Source of the DNA: Herbiconiux oxytropis
GTDB lineage: Bacteria; Actinomycetota; Actinomycetes; Actinomycetales; Microbacteriaceae
Assembly (NCBI RefSeq): GCF_024979315.1
Contig: NZ_JANLCK010000003.1
Coordinates: 496,001 to 560,000 of the forward strand
Length of the DNA: 64,000 nucleotides
Reading direction: 5' to 3'
In this document: positions 17,046 through 24,040 of the stretch, piece by piece
Numbering within the stretch: the stretch's first letter is position 1
How the letters are laid out: each line of letters begins with the position of its first letter
Position numbers and translations under genes: made by a program
Notes under the pieces: model-generated
Told to the model about the DNA's origin: nothing
Databases searched by the model: none
What the model saw: only the letters and a program-made list of their open reading frames with translations

Positions 17046-18542
17046 ATGTCCGTCGCCACCCAGAGCCCCTCCACGGGCTCCGTCCCCGCGCAGAGCGCCG
17101 CCGGATCGCCGCGCGGCCGCAGCACCGCGATCATCCTGTTCCTCTCGCTCGGCGGCCTCTCGTTCGCCGTGCTGCAGTCGCTCGTGGCGCCCGCCCTCGG
17201 CACGATCGGCGGCGACCTCGGCGTGGCCACCACCGATGCGAGCTGGGTGCTCACCGCCTACCTGCTCTCGGCGTCGGTGCTCACGCCCATCCTGGGCCGC
17301 CTCGGCGACATGGTCGGCAAGCGCCGTGTGATCATCGTGGTGCTGGCGCTGCTGCTCGTGGGCACGGTGCTCGCGGCCCTCGCCCCGAACCTCGGCGTGC
17401 TCATCGTGGCGCGCATCCTCCAGGGAGCGGCCGGTGCCGTGATGCCGCTGTCGATCGGCATCGTGCGCGACGAGCTGCCGAGGGAGCGCGTGAGTGTGAC
17501 GATCGGCCTGCTCTCGGCCATCTTCGGCATCGGAGCGGGCATCGGCATCGTGGCCGCCGGTCCGATCGTCGAGGCGCTGTCGTGGCACTGGCTGTTCTGG
17601 CTGCCCGCCGTGCTCGTGGCGATCGCCCTGCTCGGCGCGATCTTCGGCATCCCCGAGTCGCCGGTGCGCACACCGGGCCGACTCGACCTGATCGGCACCG
17701 CCATCCTCTCCGTCGGGCTCGTCGCCCTGCTGCTCGCCGTGAGCGAGGGGCAGAAGTGGGGCTGGGGCGACGTCAAGACCATCGGCCTGATCGCCCTCGG
17801 CGCCGTGGCGCTCGTGGTCTTCGTGCTGGTCGAGCTGCGCGTGAAGGAGCCGCTCATCGACGTGCGGCTCTTCACGCACCGCGGGGTCTGGACCGCCCAC
17901 GTCGTCGCCCTCGCCTTCGGCTTCGCGATGTTCGGCACCTTCATCCTCGTGCCCACCCTGCTGCAGCTGCCGTCGGTGCTCGGCTACGGGTTCGGGATGT
18001 CGGTGACCGGGGCCGGCCTGCTGCTCCTGCCCACCGTGGTGGCGATGGTCGTGTCGGGCGTGGTCGCGGGCGCGCTGATCCGCCGGATCGGGCCGAAGAT
18101 CCCCATGATCGTCGGCGGTGTCGCGGTGACCGCGGCGTTCCTCATCCCGGCCCTCGGCCACGGCGAGGTCTGGCAGATCGTCGTCTCCGGGGTGCTCACG
18201 GGAATCGGCATCGGCATGGCCCTCGCCGCCACCTCGAACGCGATCGTCGAGAGCGTGCCCGCCGCGCAGACGAGCGAGGCGATCAGCGCCAACACCGTCA
18301 TCCGCACGGTCGGCAGCAGCGTGGGCACCGCCGTCATCGCGGCCCTGCTCGCCTCCGACGTCTCGGCGCAGGGTGCGCCGCTCGACGAGGGGTTCACAGT
18401 GGGGTTCTGGGTGTCGGCCGGTGTGGGGGTGCTCGCCGTGCTGGCGGCCCTCCTCGCGCCGTCGCTGCGGGCGCGGCGCCGGGAGGCGCGGGCCGCCGGT
18501 GTCGACGACTTCGAGGAGCTCGGGAAGCCCGGGGGCATCTGA
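17046..18542 (+). CDS. DHA2-family (EmrB/QacA) multidrug exporter
   Basis: A 498-aa, 14-helix proton antiporter. Motif A is GRLGDMVGKRRVIIV (near residue 87) and motif C is GIGAGIGIVAAGPIVEAL, which marks exporters. The first TM starts at about residue 27 after a short Ser/Pro-rich leader. The start is the ATG at 17046, with GAGGAG 4 nt upstream; the longer open frame further upstream would run through the promoter and operator. Controlled by the divergent TetR gene. Confidence 0.93.
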   Translation: MSVATQSPSTGSVPAQSAAGSPRGRSTAIILFLSLGGLSFAVLQSLVAPALGTIGGDLGVATTDASWVLTAYLLSASVLTPILGRLGDMVGKRRVIIVVLALLLVGTVLAALAPNLGVLIVARILQGAAGAVMPLSIGIVRDELPRERVSVTIGLLSAIFGIGAGIGIVAAGPIVEALSWHWLFWLPAVLVAIALLGAIFGIPESPVRTPGRLDLIGTAILSVGLVALLLAVSEGQKWGWGDVKTIGLIALGAVALVVFVLVELRVKEPLIDVRLFTHRGVWTAHVVALAFGFAMFGTFILVPTLLQLPSVLGYGFGMSVTGAGLLLLPTVVAMVVSGVVAGALIRRIGPKIPMIVGGVAVTAAFLIPALGHGEVWQIVVSGVLTGIGIGMALAATSNAIVESVPAAQTSEAISANTVIRTVGSSVGTAVIAALLASDVSAQGAPLDEGFTVGFWVSAGVGVLAVLAALLAPSLRARRREARAAGVDDFEELGKPGGI

Positions 18543-18560
18543 TCCGGTGCCGGCCTCCGG

Positions 18561-19478
18561 TCAGGTCGTGGCGAGCTCCGAATCGGCGTCCAACATCTCG
18601 GCGAAGGTCGCCACGCGCGCCCGCCCGGCCGCGTCGAGTCCCCTGAGGGGGAGCGGCAGCGACGGGACCGTCGCGAGCCCGAGGTGCTCGGCCAGAGCGG
18701 CGGTGACCCGCAGGCTGCCGTGCTCGCGGAAGAGCTGCCAGAGCGGCTCGAGGCGAGCGGATGCGGCGGCCGCCGCCTCGTGGCCGGCCGGGTCGCCGGC
18801 GAGCGCACCGCGCGTGATGGCGAGGGCGGGCTCGGGCAGGAGACCCCCGATGACCGAGTACCACGCGTCGCAGCCGGCCTCGAGTCCGGTCACGGCGGCG
18901 GCGTCTCCCGACACCCCGATCGTCACGTGCTCGGGCAGGAGCGCCCGGATGCGCTGCACGTGGGCGGCCGCGTCGGCCGGGTCGGCGGGCACCGGAGGGA
19001 TCTTGATCGACGCGACGTTCGGGAGCGCCGCGATCCGGGCGTAGAGCTCGTCGGTGAAGGTGAAGCGGGTGGTTCCGGGGTTGTCGTAGACCACGAGCGG
19101 CACCGAGAGGCCGGCGGTGACGTCGGTGTACAGCCCGAGCACGTCGTCGCCCGTGAGCGGCTGGTACGAGACCGGAGCGAGCAGCACGGCTGCGGCACCC
19201 GCCTCCTGAGCGTCGTCGGCGAGGCGCTGCACCTGCGAGGTGCGGAGCGCCCCGATGCCGACCATCACGGGGGTCGCCCCGGCACTCTCCACGGCGGCGC
19301 GGGCGACCAGGCGGCGCTCGTCGCGATCGAGGTAGAGGTAGGAGCCCGTGGAGCCGAGCGCGGTGATGGAGTCGACCCCCGCGACGTCGAGTCCGCCCAC
19401 GAGCCGCTCGAAGGCGGGGAGGTCGACGGTGTCGTCGACCAGTGGCGTGAGCGGAAAAGCGCTGAGTCCTGTGAACAT
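18561..19478 (-). CDS. DapA-superfamily aldolase/lyase
   Basis: A class I TIM-barrel lyase of 305 aa in the dihydrodipicolinate synthase/N-acetylneuraminate lyase superfamily. The substrate loop is GSTGSYLYL (GTTGE in true DapA), the Tyr is in VVYDNPGTT, and the Schiff-base Lys is in VASIKIPPV. The altered loop argues against a dedicated lysine-pathway DapA; a keto-acid lyase or dehydratase role is likelier. The ATG at 19478 has a GAGAAT box 6 nt upstream, which favours it over the ATG at 19496. It converges with the MFS exporter (18-bp gap). Confidence 0.85.
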   Translation of the reverse strand: MFTGLSAFPLTPLVDDTVDLPAFERLVGGLDVAGVDSITALGSTGSYLYLDRDERRLVARAAVESAGATPVMVGIGALRTSQVQRLADDAQEAGAAAVLLAPVSYQPLTGDDVLGLYTDVTAGLSVPLVVYDNPGTTRFTFTDELYARIAALPNVASIKIPPVPADPADAAAHVQRIRALLPEHVTIGVSGDAAAVTGLEAGCDAWYSVIGGLLPEPALAITRGALAGDPAGHEAAAAASARLEPLWQLFREHGSLRVTAALAEHLGLATVPSLPLPLRGLDAAGRARVATFAEMLDADSELATT

Positions 19479-19484
19479 GCCACG

Positions 19485-19490
19485 ATTCTC
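19485..19490 (-). promoter_or_regulatory. -10 box of leaderless promoter for the DapA-like gene
   Basis: GAGAAT on the minus strand, 6 nt before the ATG at 19478; less close to TANNNT than the other cases. Confidence 0.4.
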
Positions 19491-19506
19491 GCGCATCGGC
19501 CGCGCG

Positions 19507-19839
19507 CTAGAGCTTGACGGAGGTCGCGGCTGGGTCGTGCACGCGCACGGGAGCGATCCAGGATCCCTCGTGCTCGGCCCAGTCGGCGGGGGAGTCGTAG
19601 GCGAGACCCCAGCGGTTGAGCAGGCGCGTGGCGAGCTTCAGCACGGCGGTCGGGAACTCGCCCGAGACGTGCAGGGGAGACTTCGCGAGCACGTCGCCGG
19701 TGTAGCGGCGCACGGTGAGCACCCAGCGGCTGGCGATCTGCTCCACGAGGGCTTCATCGGCGACCGCGGGGTCGAAGAGCACGATCGGCTGCGTGGCGGT
19801 CGGCATCGTCGAGGCCGTGTGCTGCCGTCGTTCGTTCAT
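19507..19839 (-). CDS. Uncharacterised 110-aa protein
   Basis: Small soluble protein, no signal peptide or TM segment. It has a Trp-rich middle (SRWVLTVRRYTGDVLAKSPL and NRWGLAYDSPADWAEHEGSW). The start ATG has a GGGGGCGG ribosome site. It is on the same strand as the DapA-like gene with only 28 bp between them, so co-transcription is possible. I do not recognise the family. Confidence 0.6.
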   Translation of the reverse strand: MNERRQHTASTMPTATQPIVLFDPAVADEALVEQIASRWVLTVRRYTGDVLAKSPLHVSGEFPTAVLKLATRLLNRWGLAYDSPADWAEHEGSWIAPVRVHDPAATSVKL

Positions 19840-19946
19840 CACGCCGCCCCCGCTCGTCCCTGCCGACTGGTTAGTCAGTCTAGACACGTCTCGGCGTCCA
19901 CCGCACGGAGAACTCCGTGCCGAGTGGCCCTCCCCGGCGTGTCGGC

Positions 19947-21251
19947 TCAGAAGTCGTCGATGTGCAGATGGTTGCAGGTGTCGGGGAAATCGATGAAGTT
20001 GACGAACCCGGGCTCGTTGCCGGCGGAGTAGCGGCACTGCGACTGGCCCACCCGGGATCCGTTCGGCATGATCGGGTCGAGCACCGCGATGAGGTTGAGC
20101 GAGGCGTCGTTGGCGCCCGTGGTCGGCACCCCGCCCACCGAGGTGAAGTCGACGGCGTGGCCGCCGCCCTGGCGGTAGTGGGCGCTCGCCGTGCCCGCAC
20201 CCTCGATCTGGCCCGTGCAACGGCGGCTGATGTCGCTCACGCCCGCGCTGCCGAACGCGCGCACGGCCGCCACCATGGCCTGCAGGATCACGACGTCTAT
20301 GCCGCAGTTCTCCACGCTCTGGCCCTGCGCGATCCAGGCGATCTCGAAGATGTGATCGGGGCTCGAGCCGTGGAACTGGCCGTTCGCGACGTAGCCCATG
20401 AGCTCCTCGGCGAGGGCCTGGGCGTCGGCCGACACCGGGCCCACCACCGCGCCGCCCTGATGCGCCGCAGCGGCGGCGGCAGCGGCGGCTGCAGCAGCTG
20501 CGGCCGCTGCAGCCGCAACGCCCTCCTGGTACTGCTGCTCGGTGGTGGCGACACTGCTCGTGAGGCTCGCGAGCTGGGCCTGGAGCTCCGCCTCGTGCGC
20601 CGACTGCTCCTGCAGAGCGGCCACCATGGCCTGCTGCGCGGCGGCCGCCTCCTCGAGCGCCGCCTGAGCGGCCTCGGCGAGGGTCGTGAGCTCTGCCGTC
20701 GCCGTCTCGGCCTGCTCACTGAGCGCGGCGGAGGTGTTGCTGTCCTGCTCGGCCCTGTCGTAGATGCCGTCGACCGCCTGGGTGAGCTGGCCGGCCGAGC
20801 TGAGCTGCCCGAGCAGGTCGTCGACCTGGGTGCCGCTGGAGGTGAGCAGCAGCGTCGTGAGGTCGCGACCACCCGAGCGCACGAACTGCGCCGCCACCAC
20901 CGCGGCCCGCTGCTTCGACTCCGCGGCCCGCGTGGCGGCTGTGGCAGCGCTCGACTGCAGCGCATCCGCCCTCGCCTGGCCCGCGGCCAGCGCTCGGTCG
21001 GCCTCGGCGCTCTCGTCGCTGCGCTGCACCATGAGCTGCCGGGCCGCCTCGGCGCGGGTCTGCAGGTCGGCGATGACCGCGGTGATCTCGTCGACCTCCG
21101 CCTGCTTCGCGCTCTCGCTCGAGCGGGCGGCGAGCACGTCGTCCCAACTCGGGTAGTCGGCGGCGCGCGCGGGAGCCGCGGGGGCGCCCAGCACGGCGGT
21201 GGCGGCGAGGGCGATCGTGACGAGGGCGGTGAGAGCGTATCGGGACGGCAC
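19947..21251 (-). CDS. Secreted coiled-coil protein with M15-peptidase-like C-terminus
   Basis: A 434-aa exported protein. A signal peptide (TALVTIALAATAVLGAPAA, cleavage after ARA) is followed by an Ala/Gln-rich coiled coil (about residues 35-250, PcsB/RipA-like in layout), an uninterrupted polyalanine linker near residue 255, and a C-terminal globular domain. In that domain SAHYRQGGGHAVDF and CNHLHIDDF resemble the zinc ligands of D-Ala-D-Ala peptidases of family M15 (S-x-H...G-x-A-x-D...H-x-H). A cell-wall peptidase role is inferred, not shown. The GTG at 21251 is chosen because it opens directly on the signal peptide; an ATG at 21302 would add 17 residues with no ribosome site. Confidence 0.75.
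   Translation of the reverse strand: MPSRYALTALVTIALAATAVLGAPAAPARAADYPSWDDVLAARSSESAKQAEVDEITAVIADLQTRAEAARQLMVQRSDESAEADRALAAGQARADALQSSAATAATRAAESKQRAAVVAAQFVRSGGRDLTTLLLTSSGTQVDDLLGQLSSAGQLTQAVDGIYDRAEQDSNTSAALSEQAETATAELTTLAEAAQAALEEAAAAQQAMVAALQEQSAHEAELQAQLASLTSSVATTEQQYQEGVAAAAAAAAAAAAAAAAAAHQGGAVVGPVSADAQALAEELMGYVANGQFHGSSPDHIFEIAWIAQGQSVENCGIDVVILQAMVAAVRAFGSAGVSDISRRCTGQIEGAGTASAHYRQGGGHAVDFTSVGGVPTTGANDASLNLIAVLDPIMPNGSRVGQSQCRYSAGNEPGFVNFIDFPDTCNHLHIDDF
20462..20520. repeat. Polyalanine-coding GC-rich repeat
   Basis: Degenerate GCN repeats code for roughly 20 consecutive alanines in the secreted coiled-coil protein. It separates the coiled coil from the C-terminal domain and is a likely site of length variation between strains. 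Confidence 0.85.
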
Positions 21252-21360
21252 AGCACATCTAAACCCCTCGGCCGTGCTCCGGCACGCATCCGCGGTCGGC
21301 AATTCGCGGATCGTTTACAGTGGGCAACGATCGGCGGCCTGGGAGCGGCGTGGGTGGCGG

Positions 21361-21366
21361 TAGGGT
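21361..21366 (+). promoter_or_regulatory. -10 box of leaderless promoter for the PemK/MazF gene
   Basis: TAGGGT, 7 nt before the ATG at 21374, with no Shine-Dalgarno; this also decides the start against the longer open reading from 21320. Confidence 0.5.
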
Positions 21367-21373
21367 CGGCGGC

Positions 21374-21856
21374 ATGCGCGATGGAGAAGACAGCCCGGGG
21401 CGGTTCGGACGGTCGGCGACGGTGGAGGTGGACCCTCGGCGGGTCGGGACGGTCGACGTCACCTACCGGCCCCGCTCGGATGCGCAGGCCGACCCCGGGG
21501 AGGTCGTGTGGACCTGGGTGCCCTACGAGGAGAACGACGGGCGCGGGAAGGATAGGCCTGTGCTGATCGTGGCTCGGGCCGGCGGGGCGCTGCTGGGGGT
21601 GGCGTTGACCTCCAAGCCGCATGATCGTGGGGAGTTCGTGGCGGTGGGGGCCGGGGGATGGGATGGGTCCGGTCGACCTAGCTGGGCGGGGGTCGGAAGG
21701 GTTTTTCGGGTGCAGGCGGCGGGGGTTCGGCGGGTTTCGGTGGCTGTGGATGCTTCGGTGTTCTCGCGGGTGTCTGGGGATCTGGTGGGGCGGTATGGGT
21801 GGGGGGTTCGGCGGTCTTTGGTGCGGAGGGTCGTGGGGGCGTTGTTCGGGCGGTGA
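21374..21856 (+). CDS. PemK/MazF-family toxin-like protein, orphan
   Basis: A 160-aa protein. The core PGEVVWTWVPYEENDGRGKD followed by RPVLIV is the first strand pair of PemK/MazF-type mRNA interferases, and LGVALTSKPHD matches the second (P-x-T-S) strand. No antitoxin gene adjoins it: the upstream gene is a secreted protein in the opposite direction and the downstream gene is an HD protein. Actinobacterial homologues of this long form are often solitary and unproven as toxins. The 3' half is unusually G/T-rich (Val, Arg and Gly codons ending in G or T), unlike the C-ending codons around it, which may mark transferred DNA. Confidence 0.75.
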   Translation: MRDGEDSPGRFGRSATVEVDPRRVGTVDVTYRPRSDAQADPGEVVWTWVPYEENDGRGKDRPVLIVARAGGALLGVALTSKPHDRGEFVAVGAGGWDGSGRPSWAGVGRVFRVQAAGVRRVSVAVDASVFSRVSGDLVGRYGWGVRRSLVRRVVGALFGR

Positions 21857-21881
21857 GGGGCGACGGATCGGGGTGCTTCGG

Positions 21882-21939
21882 CTTGCTCGGGGTGGGTCGG
21901 CCTGTTCGGGGTGCGTCGGTCTGCTCGGGGTGGGGCTGG
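21882..21939. repeat. Three tandem 19-20-bp G-rich repeats
   Basis: Units at 21882-21900, 21901-21919 and 21920-21939 follow the consensus CYTGYTCGGGGTGSGTCGG. They lie just after the MazF-like gene and run into the left arm of the inverted repeat. Confidence 0.75.
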
Positions 21940-22042
21940 TGCGGTGCGGGTCTTCCGGTGGAGTCATGTCCCGCGTCGGCTGCGCCGACGCCTGCCAGGC
22001 CCACCAATGCCTCCACCGGAAGACCCGCACCGCACCAGCCCC
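21932..22042. repeat. Perfect 32-bp inverted repeat, MITE-like
   Basis: Arms 21932-21963 and 22011-22042 are identical in reverse complement over all 32 bp (outer end GGGGCTGGTGCGGTGCGG). The 47-nt centre contains a further 7-bp hairpin (CGTCGGC/GCCGACG, 21974-21990). The bases GGT flank both sides, too short to prove a target duplication. It lies between the stops of the MazF-like and HD genes. It could be a strong bidirectional terminator or a small non-autonomous mobile element. Confidence 0.9.
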
Positions 22043-22114
22043 GGTTGTGCGCGCGTGTGGGCTTTGCCCACCGCACCTAGGGGGTGCTGGGTGGGCCCGG
22101 CATGAGGGTGGGTG

Positions 22115-22720
22115 TCAGAGGGTGTCCAGGGGGTTGGCGGTGAGGCGGGAGGGGAGGCCTGAGGCAAGGGCCGCGGCGGGGGAGGTTGTGGGCTTGCGGG
22201 TGGCTTGAGCGGTGAAGCAGGTGAGGAAGTCGGTGGGGAGGGTGAGGCGGGGGTAGGCCCTCAGGACCGCCTGGAGGTGGGGGGTGGGCCAGCGGTGCGG
22301 GGCGCGGCCCGAGATGTCGAGGCCCGTGGACTCGCAGAGGAGGTGGCCCTCGGGGTCGAGGGCGGGGTCGACCGTGTCGGCCATGTGGGCCACGATAATG
22401 GCGGCGGTGCGGGCGCGGCGGGACCGTGGCCAGCCGGCCGCCGTTGTGAAGACCTCGGCCACGTCGCCGCCCGAGACCTCGAACGTGGTGGTGGGGTGGT
22501 CGAAGGCGTCGGCCAGGCCGATGTCGTGCAGCATCGAGGCCACGAAGAGCAGCTCGTCGTCGAAGGGGAGACCGGTGGTGCGGCCGAGCTCCGCGGCGAA
22601 GAGGTACGAGCGGATGCAGTGGTTGACCAGGGAGGGCGAGTGATACTCGCGGGCGACCTCGAGGGCGGCGAGGGCGGCCGGCGTCGTGGGGAGGGCGAGG
22701 CCTGCTTCGGGGTTCTCCAT
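22115..22720 (-). CDS. HD-domain protein, probable phosphohydrolase
   Basis: A 201-aa protein with an HD metal-binding domain: the first His is in SLVNHCIRSYLFA (near residue 31), the HD pair in VASMLHDIGLADAF (near residue 60), and a further His in IIVAHMAD. This order fits small actinobacterial HD proteins related to cyanamide hydratase and nucleotide phosphohydrolases. The ATG at 22720 is preferred over one at 22780 because homology-like sequence begins after it; neither has a strong ribosome site. Like the MazF-like gene, its DNA is strongly strand-skewed. Confidence 0.8.
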   Translation of the reverse strand: MENPEAGLALPTTPAALAALEVAREYHSPSLVNHCIRSYLFAAELGRTTGLPFDDELLFVASMLHDIGLADAFDHPTTTFEVSGGDVAEVFTTAAGWPRSRRARTAAIIVAHMADTVDPALDPEGHLLCESTGLDISGRAPHRWPTPHLQAVLRAYPRLTLPTDFLTCFTAQATRKPTTSPAAALASGLPSRLTANPLDTL

Positions 22721-22878
22721 GGGGACATTGTGGAGGCGAGACGCGGCGAAGGTGGGCGGACCGGGCGTCGAGCGCGGCATCCGTCTCTTTGTGAGCGGAA
22801 TGTGGCAGTCGGTCGACGCCCGGCCGGCAGCCCGGGGCAGCGGGCGGGGGCAGGGGTCAGCGCGGCGGCAGACCCAGG

Positions 22879-23235
22879 TCAGCGCGGCGGCGGAGGGGTG
22901 TTGGCGCGGAGCACCTCGAGGCGGGCGCGGTACTCGGTCTCGTCGATGTCGCCCTGGGCGAAGCGCTCGGCGAGGGTCGACTCCGCCCGACGGCCGGGGA
23001 GCTCGGAGCTTCGGCGCTCCCAGGCGGCGCGGCGCCAGCGGCGGCCGAAGACGGCGAAGAGGATCGCGGCCACGAGGATCCAGAAGAGGGGCACGAGCAG
23101 GAAGAGGCCCGGCCCGCCGAAGCCCGGCCCGCCGAAGCCCGGGCCGCCGAATCCCGGGCCGCCGAATCCGGAGTCGAACGGGTGGGCCACCGCGGTGGCG
23201 GCGAGGGCGGCGGATGCGGTGAGTGTGGTGAGCAT
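22879..23235 (-). CDS. Small membrane protein with GFGGP repeats and SHOCT domain
   Basis: A 118-aa protein. A hydrophobic N-terminus is followed by four GFGGP repeats (about residues 23-43), one TM helix (FLLVPLFWILVAAILFAVF) and a C-terminal SHOCT motif (LAERFAQGDIDETEYRARL). SHOCT proteins are small, often membrane-bound and of unknown role. A near-palindrome ACTCCCGTCGGAGC lies 97 nt upstream; the same motif stands upstream of the nearby histidine kinase gene, so this gene is a probable target of that two-component system. Confidence 0.85.
   Translation of the reverse strand: MLTTLTASAALAATAVAHPFDSGFGGPGFGGPGFGGPGFGGPGLFLLVPLFWILVAAILFAVFGRRWRRAAWERRSSELPGRRAESTLAERFAQGDIDETEYRARLEVLRANTPPPPR
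23111..23170. repeat. Four 15-bp tandem repeats coding GFGGP
   Basis: Units at 23111, 23126, 23141 and 23156 (GGCCCGCCGAAGCCC and close variants on the plus strand) code the Gly-Phe-Gly-Gly-Pro repeats of the SHOCT protein. Confidence 0.9.
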
Positions 23236-23331
23236 GGGATCGCTTTCGGTCGGAGGACTGCTTTCCTCCAGCGTCGCGGCCAGGGCCTCGCCGCGAATCG
23301 GCCGGCGGGTGGCACTTCGAGCACCCGGCCT

Positions 23332-23345
23332 ACTCCCGTCGGAGC
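23332..23345. promoter_or_regulatory. Candidate response-regulator site upstream of the SHOCT gene
   Basis: ACTCCCGTCGGAGC, an imperfect palindrome matching ACTCCCGCGGGAGT at 25613-25626. It lies between the response regulator stop and the SHOCT gene start, 97 nt before the latter. Confidence 0.45.
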
Positions 23346-23374
23346 ATCCGGCCGGAGGCCGGGCGCATCCGGGG

Positions 23375-24040
23375 CTACGCCGGCCTGCCGGGGGAGGCGA
23401 GGCCCGTCTCGTAGGCCACGATCACGAGCTGCACCCGGTCGCGGGCGGCGAGCTTGGTCATGATGCGGGAGACGTGGGTCTTGGCGGTCAGCGGGCTGAG
23501 GTGCAGCCGGGTGCCGATCTCGTCGTTCGTGAGGCCGGCGCCCACGAGGGCGAGCACCTCGCGTTCGCGCGGGGTGAGCGGGGCGAGCGCCGACGCATCC
23601 GGCGCACCCGTCACCTCGAGCGAGAAGCGCTCGAGCAGCCGCCGGGTCACGCCGGGGCTGAGCAGGGCGTCGCCGGCCGCCACCACGCGCACGGCGCGGA
23701 GCAGGTCGACGGGCTCGGTGTCCTTCACGAGAAAGCCGCTCGCTCCGGCGCGGATGGCGCGGCCCACGTACTCATCGAGCTCGAAGGTGGTCACGATCAC
23801 GATCCGGGTGGCGGCGAGCGAGGGGTCGGCCACGATCGTCTCGGTGGCCTCGAGGCCGTCGCCGTCGGGCATCCGGATGTCCATGAGCACGACATCGGGG
23901 CGTGTCGCGCGCACCCGGGCCACGGCCTCGCGGCCCGTCGCCGCTTCGCCGACCACCTCGAAGTCGGGCTCGGAGGAGAGCAGGGCGCGGAAGCCGGCGC
24001 GGATGAGGTGCTGGTCGTCGGCGATCACGATGCGGATCAC
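23375..24040 (-). CDS. NarL/LuxR-family response regulator
   Basis: A 221-aa two-domain regulator. The receiver domain shows the acidic pair in IVIADDQHL, the phospho-acceptor Asp in DVVLMDIRMPDGDG (near residue 55) and the Lys in FLVKDTEP. The LuxR HTH is LTPREREVLALVGAGLTNDE and onwards. The ATG overlaps the kinase stop by 4 bp (ATGA), so kinase and regulator are made together. The shared palindrome upstream of the kinase and the SHOCT gene is its likely binding site. Confidence 0.95.
   Translation of the reverse strand: MIRIVIADDQHLIRAGFRALLSSEPDFEVVGEAATGREAVARVRATRPDVVLMDIRMPDGDGLEATETIVADPSLAATRIVIVTTFELDEYVGRAIRAGASGFLVKDTEPVDLLRAVRVVAAGDALLSPGVTRRLLERFSLEVTGAPDASALAPLTPREREVLALVGAGLTNDEIGTRLHLSPLTAKTHVSRIMTKLAARDRVQLVIVAYETGLASPGRPA

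Noticed and set aside
18561-19478. Housekeeping dapA
   Set aside because: The GTTGE loop is altered to GSTGSY and the gene stands alone; DapA-superfamily lyase is the safer name.
21929-22045. GGT target-site duplication proving transposition of the inverted repeat
   Set aside because: Three bases in GC-rich DNA are easily due to chance.
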